DNA of 36,574 bases from NCBI GenBank assembly GCA_016183535.1, contig JACPEK010000006.1, forward strand, positions 1 to 36,574, read 5' to 3'. Position 1 is the stretch's first letter, and each line of letters starts with the position of its first letter. The notes under the pieces are model-generated. The model was given only the letters and a program-made list of their open reading frames with translations, did not search any database and was not told the DNA's origin. This DNA comes from Candidatus Brennerbacteria bacterium (GTDB taxonomy: Bacteria > Patescibacteriota > Minisyncoccia > UBA6257 > GWB1-50-10). Positions 13,662 through 22,390 of this stretch are shown here, piece after piece. The position numbers and the translations under genes were made by a program.

Positions 13662-15461
13662 ATGCGCAACGAAAAAAATAAAATCGACAACGTCCGGCAT
13701 TCCCTCGCGCACCTCTTGGCGTGCGCCGTTCTCCAAAAATATCCAAAAGCGAAGCTCGGAATAGGACCAACGATTGAGCATGGTTTTTACTACGACATCT
13801 TGTTCACAAATACGCACGAATCGGGCCACAAATTGGCACGAATCACTGATGCTGATTTCCCGGAGCTTGAAAAAACGATGCGGAAGCTTATTGCGCAGAA
13901 ACTCCCTTTTTCCGGCAGGAAAGTGACGCTCGCGGAAGCGAAAAAAATATTTAAGGACCAGCCGTTCAAACTCGATCTCATCAAAGCATTTACGAGTCCG
14001 CCAGCTGGCGGAAAGAAACAACCATTGACGGTCTACAAAACCGGAGAAGTATTTCTCGATTTATGCAGAGGAGGACATGTAAAAAATACTTCCGAGATTG
14101 ACCCCGACGCTTTCACACTTACCCATCTCGCGGGCGCGTACTGGCGCGGGAGCGAGAAGAATCCCCAACTTACCCGCATTTACGGCCTCGCGTTCAACAC
14201 GAAGAAAGAGCTTGATACGCATCTCGCGATGCTCGACGAGGCGAAAAAGCGCGACCACCGAAAGCTTGGTGTGGAGCTTGAACTCTTCACTTTCGACGAG
14301 CGTGTGGGGAAGGGACTCCCGCTTTGGCTCCCGAAAGGAACCGCGGTAAAAAACGAGATTGAACGTCTCGCAATGGAGAAAGAGGAGCAATACGGTTATG
14401 TTCGCGTCTCAACGCCGCACCTCGCGAAGCAATCCCTCTACGAAACCTCGGGCCACCTTCCTTACTACGCGGACGGCATGTACCCACCTATGAAAATGGA
14501 CGATGGCGCATACTACCTGAAGGCAATGAACTGTCCCCACCATCACGTGATCTACGCAAGCCGCTCTCGGAGCTACCGTGACCTTCCGCTCCGCCTCGCG
14601 GAATACGGCACCGTGTACCGGAATGAGCTTTCGGGTACCTTGGCGGGGCTTCTGCGGGTTCGGATGCTCTCGATGAACGACGCGCATATTTATTGCCGCA
14701 AAGACCAGATCGAGGAAGAATTCAAGCGCGTACTCGCGCTCAACCTCGAGTATTTTAAACTCTTCGGCCTCAAAAACTATTCGTTCCGCCTTTCCCTCGG
14801 CGATCCGAAAAACAAAGAAAAATTTGTGAACGAGCCGGCGAACTGGAAATATGCCGAAGGCGTGCTCCGCAAGATTCTCAAAGCGTCCGGCGTGAAGTTC
14901 GCGGAAACAAGGGGTGAGGCCGCGTTCTACGGGCCTAAAGTGGATGTGCAATTCACTTCGGTGATCGGCCGCGAGGAAACGATGTCCACTATCCAGCTCG
15001 ACTTCGCGGCGAAGAAACGCTTCAACCTCGCGTATCAAGACAAGGGCGGCAAAGAAAATCACGAGGTTTTTGTGATCCATCGCGCACCACTCTCGACTCA
15101 CGAACGCTTCATGGCGTTCCTCTTGGAGCACTATGCGGGTGATTTTCCCGTATGGCTCGCACCTGTGCAAGTAAAAGTGCTCCCCGTCGCCAACGCGCAC
15201 ACGGCGTATGCGGAAAAAGTGTTCGCGGCGCTCATAGAACGGCGCATCCGCGCGGAACTGTCCCCTGCCAATGAAACGCTCGGTAGGCGCATCCGCGCCG
15301 CGGAGCTCCAGAAAATTCCCTATCTTCTCGTCGTGGGAGAAAAAGAGCAGTCCGCACAATCAGTGAACGTGAGAAAACGACACGAGAAAGAAACAAAAAA
15401 CGTATCGCTGGAGCGGTTTACTAAAACGCTCGCCGAAACAATAGCGGCGAGGAAAGAGTAG
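13662..15461 (+). CDS. thrS: Threonyl-tRNA synthetase lacking the TGS domain
   Basis: Charges tRNA-Thr and, through its second domain, hydrolyses mischarged Ser-tRNA-Thr. The protein (599 residues) starts directly at the editing domain: RHSLAHLLACAVLQKYP and later GGHVKNTSE. The catalytic core follows, with zinc-ligand CPHH in AMNCPHHHVIYASRS, motif 2 RNELSGTLAGLLRVRM, and motif 3 HRAPLSTHERFMAFLLEHY. An anticodon-binding domain follows (VWLAPVQVKVLPV onward). The usual N-terminal TGS domain (about 60 residues) is missing. The ATG at 13662 is chosen because a TATAAT ends seven bases before it; ATG 13653 lies within that box. A 16-bp palindrome is inserted near residue 112. Confidence 0.95.
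   Translation: MRNEKNKIDNVRHSLAHLLACAVLQKYPKAKLGIGPTIEHGFYYDILFTNTHESGHKLARITDADFPELEKTMRKLIAQKLPFSGRKVTLAEAKKIFKDQPFKLDLIKAFTSPPAGGKKQPLTVYKTGEVFLDLCRGGHVKNTSEIDPDAFTLTHLAGAYWRGSEKNPQLTRIYGLAFNTKKELDTHLAMLDEAKKRDHRKLGVELELFTFDERVGKGLPLWLPKGTAVKNEIERLAMEKEEQYGYVRVSTPHLAKQSLYETSGHLPYYADGMYPPMKMDDGAYYLKAMNCPHHHVIYASRSRSYRDLPLRLAEYGTVYRNELSGTLAGLLRVRMLSMNDAHIYCRKDQIEEEFKRVLALNLEYFKLFGLKNYSFRLSLGDPKNKEKFVNEPANWKYAEGVLRKILKASGVKFAETRGEAAFYGPKVDVQFTSVIGREETMSTIQLDFAAKKRFNLAYQDKGGKENHEVFVIHRAPLSTHERFMAFLLEHYAGDFPVWLAPVQVKVLPVANAHTAYAEKVFAALIERRIRAELSPANETLGRRIRAAELQKIPYLLVVGEKEQSAQSVNVRKRHEKETKNVSLERFTKTLAETIAARKE
13997..14012. repeat. 16-bp palindrome inside thrS
   Basis: TCCGCCAGCTGGCGGA is a perfect palindrome found identically at 27791-27806 and 30253-30268. 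Here it is read in frame as part of SPPAGGKK, between the editing domain and the GEVFLDLCRGGH segment, where ThrRS length varies. Confidence 0.85.
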
Positions 15462-15488
15462 CCCGCAGAAGACCGAAAAGAAGATAAC

Positions 15489-15518
15489 AAAAACTCCGGC
15501 GACGTAACGCCTCCGGAG
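15489..15518 (-). terminator. Terminator of the small membrane-peptide gene
   Basis: On the minus strand CTCCGG (15518-15513) pairs with CCGGAG (15499-15494), with an alternative inner GGCG/CGCC pairing, followed by five U residues. It begins 18 bases after the stop of the ORF at 15537, supporting that ORF as a real transcript. Confidence 0.65.
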
Positions 15519-15536
15519 CGCGAATGGATCCGCGAG

Positions 15537-15677
15537 TCAAACTTCTTGAAGATCGGTTCCGCCGTTTCCTGCGGCGACAAATATCCGTTCCCTCCGTTTC
15601 GCGGTGCGGAAGGAGAGGCCCACAACGACGATAGCGACCGCCGCGGCGGCAATCGTAAGTGCAATCCACGTTTTCAT
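15537..15677 (-). CDS. Small single-pass membrane protein (46 residues)
   Basis: The frame reads MKTWIALTIAAAAVAIVVVG as one transmembrane helix, then LSFRTAKRRERI with a cluster of basic residues, and ends GNGGTDLQEV. Support for a real gene is a strong SD (GGAGGG, six to seven bases before the ATG at 15677) and a terminator hairpin with a U run just after the stop. The orientation is N-out/C-in by the positive-inside rule. It lies between the convergent-side end of thrS and the start of miaA. No family is recognised. Confidence 0.6.
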   Translation of the reverse strand: MKTWIALTIAAAAVAIVVVGLSFRTAKRRERIFVAAGNGGTDLQEV

Positions 15678-15715
15678 TTTTCCCTCCACGAAAACTGATG
15701 CTAGTATCAAAGAAA

Positions 15716-16606
15716 ATGGTTATCGAGTCAAATCGCCGTCTGCCCGCCCTCATTGCCATCGTGGGCGCAACGGGAACCGGGAAAAGTGCGCTCGCTGTCG
15801 CGCTCGCAAAACAATTCGGCGGCGAGATAATATCGGCCGATTCACGCCAAGTCTACCGCGATCTCAACATAGGCACGGGAAAGCTCACTAAGCACGAGAT
15901 GCGCGGCCTTCCCCATCATCTTCTCGATGTGACGTCGCTCCGCCGCACCTATACGGCACAGCAATACCAGCGCACCGCGCAACGAGTGATCAAAAAGGTT
16001 TGGCGACGGGGCAAACTTCCCATTCTCTGCGGCGGCACGGGACTTTACGTGAACGCCGTTCTGAACGGTACGGTGTTCCCCGAAGTACCGCCAAACCGCA
16101 CCCTACGGAGCGAACTTAAAAAAAAGAAAATCGAGGAGCTTTTTACACTTCTCAAAAAAAAGGACCCGCGGCGCGCAAGAGAGATTGATCGTCATAATCC
16201 GCGCCGACTTATTCGGGCGCTTGAAATCGTCGAAGCGCAGGGAAAGGTGCCGGCGGCGCGCGCAAAACCCATCGAAGCCCGCACGCTCATCATCGGTCTC
16301 GCACTTCCCACTGAAACGCTCGAGCGGCGCACCCGCGCGCGCATTCAGTCATGGCTCCGTCGCGGATTACTCCGAGAAACCGTGGACGTGCCACAACGAC
16401 ACATCTCCGAACTCGGCCTCGTCTATCGATGGGCTCTGCGTTTCGCCCGGAATGAGATTCCACGGGCGGCGTTCATTGAGGGTCTCACTCATAATCTGCT
16501 GGCATACGCAAAACGTCAGCAACGCTGGTTCGAGCGCGATCCCCGCGTCATATGGGTCGCACACAAAAGAGAAGCGTTACTGCTCGCCAAGCGCTTCCTC
16601 AAGTAG
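15716..16606 (+). CDS. miaA: tRNA dimethylallyltransferase
   Basis: MiaA transfers the dimethylallyl group to N6 of A37 in tRNAs reading UNN codons, the first step to ms2i6A. The P-loop GATGTGKS (17-24), the DSRQVYRDLNIGTGK substrate loop and CGGTGLYVNA are present. The 296 residues are normal, with a C-terminal basic region (KRQQRWFERDPRVIWV). ATG 15716 is the best start by family alignment; ATG 15698 is possible. There is no SD. Its last 30 bases overlap the end of gatB on the other strand. Confidence 0.94.
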   Translation: MVIESNRRLPALIAIVGATGTGKSALAVALAKQFGGEIISADSRQVYRDLNIGTGKLTKHEMRGLPHHLLDVTSLRRTYTAQQYQRTAQRVIKKVWRRGKLPILCGGTGLYVNAVLNGTVFPEVPPNRTLRSELKKKKIEELFTLLKKKDPRRAREIDRHNPRRLIRALEIVEAQGKVPAARAKPIEARTLIIGLALPTETLERRTRARIQSWLRRGLLRETVDVPQRHISELGLVYRWALRFARNEIPRAAFIEGLTHNLLAYAKRQQRWFERDPRVIWVAHKREALLLAKRFLK

Positions 16607-18031
16607 CGAGCGGAGCGCGTCGGGACTCGCCTGCCCGCCGGTCTTCGCCATACCACACCCCACGAGAAACTGGAGGGCGTTTTCTTTTCCTTTCCGATAA
16701 TCTTCCGTCGCCTTTGGATTCGCGGCCACCACTTCTTCCACCACGCCTTTGAGCTCGGCCGCGTCAGCAATAAGCCGCTTGCCGCTCTTCACTATAAGTG
16801 TCTCCGGATCCTCGCCCGTTTCAAGCATCTCGGCGAGAAAATTTTTTGCGAGGCGGCTTGAGAGTTTTTTCTCGTCCGCAAACGCCACGAGATGCGCAAA
16901 ATGCTCGGGCGTCATTTTCAAATCGGCAAATTCCAGTTTTTTTTCTCTCAAAAGCCCCTGGAGGTCGCTCGTGAAATAATTGGTGAGTCGTTGATAGTTG
17001 GTAGCGGGTAGTTTTTCTTTCAACTCGCTTGCGGCCGCTTCGAAAAAATCGGCGTAGGGCGGCTCGTCGGCAAAAAACTCCGCCGTTTCGGGAAGGAGCC
17101 CAAATTCGATCTCGAATCGGCGCCGTTTTGCTTCGGGAAGTTCCGGAAGCTCTCGCTGGAGAGTTTCAAGATCCCACTTCGTAAGGTCCAAGGGCGGAAT
17201 GTCCGGCTCCGGAAAATATCGGTAATCATGCGCGGATTCCTTCGAGCGCTGGCTCTCGGTCTCGCCCGTCTTATCGTTCCATCCGCGCGTCTCTTGCGTC
17301 ACGCTCTTTCCCGCTTCGAGTAGTTTTTCCTGCCGCGCGAGTTCGTAGGCAATCGCGCCCGCGACGGCGCGGAATGAGTTCAGATTTTTCACCTCCACCT
17401 TTGTACCAAATCCTTCTCCCTCTTTCGCAATGGAAATGTTCACCTCGACCCGCATCTGGCCTTTCTCCATGTCCGCGTCCGAAGCGCCGAGGTAACGAAG
17501 GATGCGCTGAAGTTCCCGCGCAAACGCAACCGCTTCGTCGCCATTCTTCACGTCCGGTTCCGTGACAAGCTCCATAAGCGGCGCACCCGCCCGATTAAAA
17601 TCAACCCACGTGCTCGTTGGCCGTCCTGAATTTATCGAAAAACCATCATCGTGCAAGAGCCGCGCGGTATCTTCTTCAAGATGGATGCGGGTAATCCGGA
17701 TACCGTTCAATGCCCCTCCCGTAACAAGCGGCGCTTCGTATTGAGAGATTTGGTACCCCTTCGGAAGATCGGGATAGAAATAGCTCTTACGGTCGAAATG
17801 CGAGGTTTTCGAGAGTGTCCCGCCGAGCGCGAGCCCCACTTTGAGCACCTTCTTGACCGCCTCTTCATTCGGAACTGAAAGTGTGCCGGGATGGCCGAGA
17901 CAGATGGGACAGGTGCTCCTGTTTGGTTCCTTCTTGTCCGGATCGTTCGGACACGCGCAGAACATTTTCGTTCGGGTTTTTAACTCGGCATGAATTTCCA
18001 AACCGATAGTGGGGAGGTACATTGTTCTCAT
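16577..18031 (-). CDS. gatB: Aspartyl/glutamyl-tRNA amidotransferase subunit B
   Basis: GatB is the kinase/transamidase subunit of GatCAB, which converts Glu-tRNA-Gln and Asp-tRNA-Asn to their amides. It starts MRTMYLPTIGLEIHAELKT and carries CPICLGHPGTLSVPNE with zinc-ligand cysteines, RKSYFYPDLPKGYQISQYE, and ARLLHDDGFSINSGRPTSTW. The C-terminal tRNA-binding YqeY-like domain follows (about 340-484). The 484 residues are normal. The ATG at 18031 is preferred over the longer frame (to 18154), which reads through a terminator hairpin and a palindrome. gatA and gatC are not in the window. Gln-tRNA in this organism probably forms by amidation. Confidence 0.95.
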   Translation of the reverse strand: MRTMYLPTIGLEIHAELKTRTKMFCACPNDPDKKEPNRSTCPICLGHPGTLSVPNEEAVKKVLKVGLALGGTLSKTSHFDRKSYFYPDLPKGYQISQYEAPLVTGGALNGIRITRIHLEEDTARLLHDDGFSINSGRPTSTWVDFNRAGAPLMELVTEPDVKNGDEAVAFARELQRILRYLGASDADMEKGQMRVEVNISIAKEGEGFGTKVEVKNLNSFRAVAGAIAYELARQEKLLEAGKSVTQETRGWNDKTGETESQRSKESAHDYRYFPEPDIPPLDLTKWDLETLQRELPELPEAKRRRFEIEFGLLPETAEFFADEPPYADFFEAAASELKEKLPATNYQRLTNYFTSDLQGLLREKKLEFADLKMTPEHFAHLVAFADEKKLSSRLAKNFLAEMLETGEDPETLIVKSGKRLIADAAELKGVVEEVVAANPKATEDYRKGKENALQFLVGCGMAKTGGQASPDALRSLLEEALGEQ

Positions 18032-18041
18032 GATACCAACT

Positions 18042-18066
18042 AAAAAGCTCCTCGACGAGGAGCTTT
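18042..18066 (-). terminator. Terminator between rplK and gatB
   Basis: AAAGCTCCTCG (18044-18054) and CGAGGAGCTTT (18056-18066) are inverted around a single base. On the minus strand five U residues follow. It lies about 113 bases after the rplK stop and 11 bases before the gatB ATG, so it may end the secE-nusG-rplK transcript or act as an attenuator for gatB. Confidence 0.65.
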
Positions 18067-18123
18067 GCGTGAGCCGAGCAAGTCCGGCGTGCTTGCAAAG
18101 AGGGGTAAAAACTTGACCGCCTG

Positions 18124-18135
18124 CCTGCCGGCAGG
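18124..18135. repeat. 12-bp GC palindrome
   Basis: CCTGCCGGCAGG is a perfect palindrome in the untranslated stretch between rplK and gatB. It resembles the 16-bp palindromes in thrS and dnaJ in size and GC content but has a different sequence. Confidence 0.5.
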
Positions 18136-18179
18136 TCGCCTTCCCCGGAGACACCCCGATGAGAGGTATGCCGGACGAG

Positions 18180-18605
18180 CTATTCCACCACCTCTATGCC
18201 CATGTTGCGGGCAGTCCCCTCCACCATGCGCATCGCGGCGTTCATGTCTTCAGTGTTGAAGTCCACCATTTTCCGTTCTGCGATTTTCCGCACGTCCTCC
18301 TTTGTTACCTTCCCCACTTTTGACTTCCCCGCCACACCGGAACCTTTTTCAATCCCCGCCGCTTTTTTGAGAAGCGCCGAGGCGGGCGGTGTTTTAAGTT
18401 TAAAGGTGAAAGAGCGGTCGTCGTAAATTGTGATCTCCGCCGGCACGATATCGCCCGTCATTTCCTTCGTGGCATCGTTGAACTGTTTACAAAACTCCGC
18501 GATGTTCACGCCATGAGGACCAAGCGCGGTTCCCACGGGAGGCGCGGGGTTCGCGGCGCCCGCGGGGAGCTGGAGCTTCAATACTGTTTTGACGGGTTTG
18601 GCCAT
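18180..18605 (-). CDS. rplK: 50S ribosomal protein L11
   Basis: L11 is part of the GTPase-associated centre with the L10-L12 stalk. The N-terminal [20 protein letters not shown] with [12 protein letters not shown] and the C-terminal rRNA-binding domain ([20 protein letters not shown]) are typical; 141 residues is the standard length. It follows nusG, in the common secE-nusG-rplK order. rplA, normally next, is absent from this locus, and rplJ-rplL lie 10 kb away. The 85-base gap to nusG may hold a further promoter (TATATT near 18655), but this is uncertain. Confidence 0.97.
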   Translation of the reverse strand: MAKPVKTVLKLQLPAGAANPAPPVGTALGPHGVNIAEFCKQFNDATKEMTGDIVPAEITIYDDRSFTFKLKTPPASALLKKAAGIEKGSGVAGKSKVGKVTKEDVRKIAERKMVDFNTEDMNAAMRMVEGTARNMGIEVVE

Positions 18606-18690
18606 GATACTTAGTTGATTAGTTACGCTTCGCTTTAGTTGAACAGTTTGAACAGAATATAGGAAACTAATGAACTGATCAACTGTTTAA

Positions 18691-19278
18691 CTAGATCTTC
18701 TGCACCTGCAACGAGTCAAGCTCCAATAAGGTGTCGCGACCGAAGACCGGCACCAGTACCTTCACCTTCCCATGTCCCTCGTCCACCTCCGAAACTTTCC
18801 CCTCCTGATCCTTGAAGGGGCCGTCCGCGATGCGTACGAGATCATTCACTTTCAGATCAACTTTGAACTTTGTCTCGCGCTCCCCCATTCGTCCCAAAAG
18901 TTCCGCAATTTCTTCATCCGAGAGCGGGGCGGGAACCGCAGGGTCGGTGCCCACAAAGCCGGTCACGCGCGGGGTATTGCGCACCACCGCCCAAGAGTCG
19001 TGATCTAAAATCATCTCGACGAGCACATAGCCCGGATATATTTTTTCTTCAATGGTGTACCGCTTCCCGCTCCGCACCTTGATTTTTACCTCTTTCGGCA
19101 CCACCACGCTGAATATTTTATCCGTCATCATGAGAGACTCCACGCGCTGGTTCAGATAGCGCGCCACCGCGTCTTCATACCCGGAGTAGGTATGGATGGC
19201 ATACCAGCGCCGCGGATTTTTAGGGGCGGCGCCCACAGGTTCCGAAGGAATGTTTTTTTTTGCTACTCGATGATCCAT
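18691..19278 (-). CDS. nusG: Transcription termination/antitermination protein NusG
   Basis: NusG binds the RNA polymerase clamp and couples transcription to Rho or to ribosomes. The NGN domain covers about 22-130 (RRWYAIHTYSGYEDAVARYL, KIYPGYVLVEM, NTPRVTGFVG) and a C-terminal KOW domain about 140-195 (NDLVRIADGPFKDQEGKV). The 195 residues include an extra basic N-terminal stretch of about 20 residues. Its start overlaps the end of secE by 16 bases. Confidence 0.97.
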   Translation of the reverse strand: MDHRVAKKNIPSEPVGAAPKNPRRWYAIHTYSGYEDAVARYLNQRVESLMMTDKIFSVVVPKEVKIKVRSGKRYTIEEKIYPGYVLVEMILDHDSWAVVRNTPRVTGFVGTDPAVPAPLSDEEIAELLGRMGERETKFKVDLKVNDLVRIADGPFKDQEGKVSEVDEGHGKVKVLVPVFGRDTLLELDSLQVQKI

Positions 19279-19445
19279 TGGAGGAGATTTAGAAATCCAT
19301 AATCAAGAAGTCCAAGAAACGCGGCAAAAGCGACCGAAAAGGCGATAACGAAAAGCGTATAGCGTTTCGTTTCTTCCCTACTTGGCCAGTTCACGCGCTT
19401 GAGCTCCTGCTTCGATTCCTGAAGAAAGTTGGCGATGTGACTCAT
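19263..19445 (-). CDS. secE: Preprotein translocase subunit SecE
   Basis: A 60-residue single-helix SecE: an amphipathic N-terminal helix with the family motif FLQESKQELKRVNWPSREET, then one transmembrane segment (about 33-55, TLFVIAFSVAFAAFLGLLDYG). It forms SecYEG with SecY and SecG. The ATG at 19445 (MSHIANFL) is preferred to a GTG at 19460. It starts the secE-nusG-rplK group; a TATATT box lies about 40 bases upstream. Confidence 0.93.
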   Translation of the reverse strand: MSHIANFLQESKQELKRVNWPSREETKRYTLFVIAFSVAFAAFLGLLDYGFLNLLQWIIE

Positions 19446-19535
19446 GGTGCGAATGTTCACGAATGGGACATGAATTTTATGAATATACCTTCACGCTCAT
19501 TCGAAAATTCATTTGTGATATTAGTGTTTTTTTCA

Positions 19536-21452
19536 CTAGACGTCAAGATTCTTGACCGCCGCGGCGTGCGCTTGAATGAAATTTTTCCTCGGCTCTACCT
19601 CCTCGCCCATGAGGATATTGAAAAGGCGGTTTGCCTCAACCGCATCCCTGACTTCGATCCGTTTCAGGGCGCGCACGGCCGGATCGAGCGTCGTTTCCCA
19701 GAGCTGGCCGGGGTTCATCTCGCCCAATCCTTTGTAACGTTGAACTCCCGCTCCTTCACCTATCGCGGCGAGCACGCGGTCACGTTCTTTATCGCTCCAC
19801 GCATAGCGCACCTCTTTCCCGCGCGCGATCCGAAAAAGCGGAGGGGCGGCGATGTAGAGATGTTCTTCCTCCACGATCTTCGGAAAATAGCGATAAAACA
19901 GCGTGAGGAGAAGCGTACGGATGTGCGCACCATCCACATCGGCGTCCGTCATAATGATAATTTTCCCGTACCGCAGTTTCGAAAGGTCGAAATTGTCGGC
20001 AATCGCGGTACCCAAAGCAACGACCAACGCCCGAATTTCCTTGTTTACAAGCATCTTATCGATGCGGGCTTTTTCCACGTTTAGAATCTTCCCGCGGAGC
20101 GGGAGAATCGCCTGAAAACGGCGGTCGCGCCCCTGCTTTGCCGAGCCGCCGGCGGAGTCTCCTTCGACAATGAAGAGTTCCGATTCGTCGGCGTTCCGGG
20201 AACTGCAATCCGCGAGCTTCCCCGGGAGCGTGAGGCCCTCAAGCGCGCCCTTCCTTAGCACGGTGTCCTTTGCCGCTTTCGCCGCTCTCCGCGCCTTCGC
20301 CGCAAGGAGATTTTTTTCTATGATGCCTCGCGCATCGCCCGCCGCGCGCTCCAAAAATTCCTTGAGCGCTTCCGAAACCGCCGTGTCAACGGCCGCGCGC
20401 GCTTCCGTATTCCCGAGCCGCGCTTTTGTTTGCCCCTCGAACTGCGGCTCGCGGATTTTTATCGACACTGCGGCCACCAAGCCTTCCCGCACATCGTCAC
20501 CGGTAAGATTGTCGTCCGCGTCTTTCACATAACCTTCTTTCCGAGCGTAATCGTTCAACGTGCGCGTGAGCGCCGTCCGGAATCCGGTAAGGTGCATGCC
20601 GCCGTCCGGCGTGTAGATATTGTTCGCGAATGAAAGCTCTTCATTCTCGACGTCATCCACATACACGAAAGCCACCTCGACGTCTATCTTCTCCACCTCT
20701 TTATGAACATAGAACGGATCTTTTTGGATAACCCGCTCGCCCTCGACAAGATAATGAATGAATGATTGAAGCCCGCCCTCGAAATAAAAACCATGCGACA
20801 CGGGAGCGCCATCGCGCGTATCCGCGAGCAGTATGCGCACGCCTTTCGTGAGATACGCCTGCTGACGCATATGATCCACGATGCGTTTCCAATCGTATTT
20901 GATCTCGGAAAATATCGCGGGATCGGCGTCGAACACAACCTTCGTGCCGTTCCGATCGCACTTCCCGATCTTCTTGACCGCCGCCTTCGGCTTGCCCCGC
21001 TCGTACTCTTGGACATACCTTACTCCGTCGCGGCACACCTCGACGCGAAGCCACGAAGAGAGCGCATTCACCACGGAAACCCCCACGCCGTGAAGTCCGC
21101 CCGACACCTTATACGACTCGCCGCCGAATTTTCCTCCGGCGTGAAGGGTGGTCAAAACCGTCTCGAGCGCGGACTTCTTCGTCTGCGCATGGGTGTCCAC
21201 CGGAATGCCCCGCCCGTCATCCGTCACCGCCACGCGCCCTTGCGGCAGAAACTCGATCACGATGTTCTTTGCGTGTCCAGCCATCGCTTCGTCGATAGAG
21301 TTGTCGACCACCTCCCATACAAGGTGGTGAAGACCATCCACTCCCGTCGAACCGATATACATCCCCGGCCGCTTTCGTACCGGCTCGAGTCCCTCGAGCA
21401 CGTAGATATCTTTCGCGTCGTAGGATGATGAAGATTTCTCTTGTTTCGCCAT
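19536..21452 (-). CDS. gyrB: DNA gyrase subunit B
   Basis: The ATPase subunit of the type II topoisomerase that introduces negative supercoils. The GHKL ATP site carries [20 protein letters not shown] and [14 protein letters not shown]. The TOPRIM domain carries [20 protein letters not shown] with [12 protein letters not shown], and [15 protein letters not shown]. The 638 residues match the short (non-gammaproteobacterial) GyrB class. ParE is an alternative by similarity, but the [12 protein letters not shown] and end motifs ([17 protein letters not shown]) fit GyrB. gyrA is not adjacent. There is no SD; a T-rich possible -10 lies 6-9 bases before the ATG. Confidence 0.93.
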   Translation of the reverse strand: MAKQEKSSSSYDAKDIYVLEGLEPVRKRPGMYIGSTGVDGLHHLVWEVVDNSIDEAMAGHAKNIVIEFLPQGRVAVTDDGRGIPVDTHAQTKKSALETVLTTLHAGGKFGGESYKVSGGLHGVGVSVVNALSSWLRVEVCRDGVRYVQEYERGKPKAAVKKIGKCDRNGTKVVFDADPAIFSEIKYDWKRIVDHMRQQAYLTKGVRILLADTRDGAPVSHGFYFEGGLQSFIHYLVEGERVIQKDPFYVHKEVEKIDVEVAFVYVDDVENEELSFANNIYTPDGGMHLTGFRTALTRTLNDYARKEGYVKDADDNLTGDDVREGLVAAVSIKIREPQFEGQTKARLGNTEARAAVDTAVSEALKEFLERAAGDARGIIEKNLLAAKARRAAKAAKDTVLRKGALEGLTLPGKLADCSSRNADESELFIVEGDSAGGSAKQGRDRRFQAILPLRGKILNVEKARIDKMLVNKEIRALVVALGTAIADNFDLSKLRYGKIIIMTDADVDGAHIRTLLLTLFYRYFPKIVEEEHLYIAAPPLFRIARGKEVRYAWSDKERDRVLAAIGEGAGVQRYKGLGEMNPGQLWETTLDPAVRALKRIEVRDAVEANRLFNILMGEEVEPRKNFIQAHAAAVKNLDV

Positions 21453-21556
21453 TTTTCGATAAAAATACCCCGTTCTAAGGGCCTTGGTTATGACTTCATA
21501 CTATCAAAAAACTGCGCAAAAATCCAGCGCGAGAAAGACCAAAACACCTCTTGAAA

Positions 21557-22195
21557 TCAACGGAATTTCCTCTTCAAAAGCGCGAAGATCACCAAAACGA
21601 CCGCAAAGATGCCAAGCGCCATCACTATGAAATTCGAAAGCGACGAAAATTGAGCCGCATATTGGGCGTAAGCTCCCCCTACCGACCACCCTAAAAATCC
21701 CATAAGAATCGCCCGCGCAACGCCGCCAAAAAACGTGATGATAATGAACCTTTTCACGGGATACCGCACGATCCCGCAAACCGCAGAGATAAGAAAATTT
21801 GGCGTAATGGGCACCGCGCGAAGCACAAAAATAATTACTTCGTCCGCGCCGCCCCGCGTGAACCGTGCTTCGGCTTGTTCCAACTTTCCCCACGTGAGGC
21901 CGAAAATCTTCCCCCACCGCACAATTGCGGATTTCCCGCCGAGAAAGGCGACGGAATAGACAAAAAGCGAACCCAGGGTAAGTCCCGCGCTCGCCGGAAG
22001 TATCACCTTGAGAAATGCGGGAAGCGCGATCGCGGCGAAATTTTCCCCCTGCGGAATAAGAAAAAAACCCGCCGCCATCAGGGCAAGCGACGACGGCACC
22101 GGCGCCACAATCTCCTCAATGAGCGAGAGGAAGAACACGCCGAGCACCCCGTACTGTTCGACGAGTGGCGCGATTGTTTGAATGAGGGAATCCAT
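21557..22195 (-). CDS. DedA-family (VTT domain) membrane protein
   Basis: The product has 212 residues with about five to six hydrophobic segments. It opens with LVEQYGVLGVFFLSLIEEIV, then APVPSSLALMAAGFFLIP, the re-entrant-loop region typical of the SNARE-associated/VTT fold. Later segments include IIFVLRAVPITPNFLISAVCG, which carries the R-x-hydrophobic-P motif of the family, and a final helix before KRKFR. DedA proteins are linked to undecaprenyl-phosphate and lipid flipping. It is monocistronic, downstream of tRNA-Glu and its terminator. Confidence 0.85.
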   Translation of the reverse strand: MDSLIQTIAPLVEQYGVLGVFFLSLIEEIVAPVPSSLALMAAGFFLIPQGENFAAIALPAFLKVILPASAGLTLGSLFVYSVAFLGGKSAIVRWGKIFGLTWGKLEQAEARFTRGGADEVIIFVLRAVPITPNFLISAVCGIVRYPVKRFIIITFFGGVARAILMGFLGWSVGGAYAQYAAQFSSLSNFIVMALGIFAVVLVIFALLKRKFR

Positions 22196-22199
22196 TTGG

Positions 22200-22213
22200 T
22201 AGCCCCAAGGAGA
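22200..22213 (-). repeat. 14-bp duplicate of the tRNA-Glu 3' end
   Basis: TAGCCCCAAGGAGA at 22200-22213 is identical to 22391-22404, the 3' end of tRNA-Glu (complement), in the same orientation. The rest of the tRNA is missing. The copy lies directly before the DedA start codon, 191 bases from the intact tRNA, as expected of a small insertion at a tRNA 3' end. Confidence 0.6.
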
Positions 22214-22231
22214 GATCGGCTTCGACTCAAT

Positions 22232-22253
22232 TATGCGCCGTCGCGCATAATCG
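22232..22253. other. 9-bp hairpin upstream of the DedA gene
   Basis: ATTATGCGC and GCGCATAAT pair perfectly around CGTC. The hairpin is in the 190-base segment between the tRNA-Glu terminator and the DedA gene. A second hairpin, GAGCCAA-atag-TTGGCTC, lies at 22321-22338. Their function is unknown. Confidence 0.45.
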
Positions 22254-22346
22254 GTCTAGTCACCACCTCGCGCCCCTCGTTGCTACTCGGGACAGGCTCC
22301 GGTGTTCGATTCTCCTTCGCGAGCCAAATAGTTGGCTCGCTTGAGG

Positions 22347-22389
22347 CAAAAAATCAAAAAGGCGGGGCAAGCCCGCCGCTTTGATTTTT
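22347..22389 (-). terminator. Terminator of tRNA-Glu
   Basis: On the minus strand AAAAATCAAA-gc-GGCGGG is followed by a short loop and CCCGCC-tt-TTTGATTTTTT. The stem is compound, with a terminal U run, directly after the tRNA 3' end. Confidence 0.8.
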
Positions 22390-22390
22390 G

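Noticed and set aside
15421-15759. 112-codon minus-strand frame over the thrS-miaA gap
   Set aside because: Arg-rich out-of-frame reading of thrS, the 46-residue ORF and miaA; the 46-residue ORF in another frame has the SD and terminator.
22290-22330. Possible second tRNA (GTTCGATTCTCC followed by a GAGCCA end on the plus strand)
   Set aside because: The T-stem halves do not pair and no acceptor, D or anticodon arms can be folded; only a short similarity to the tRNA-Glu 3' half.
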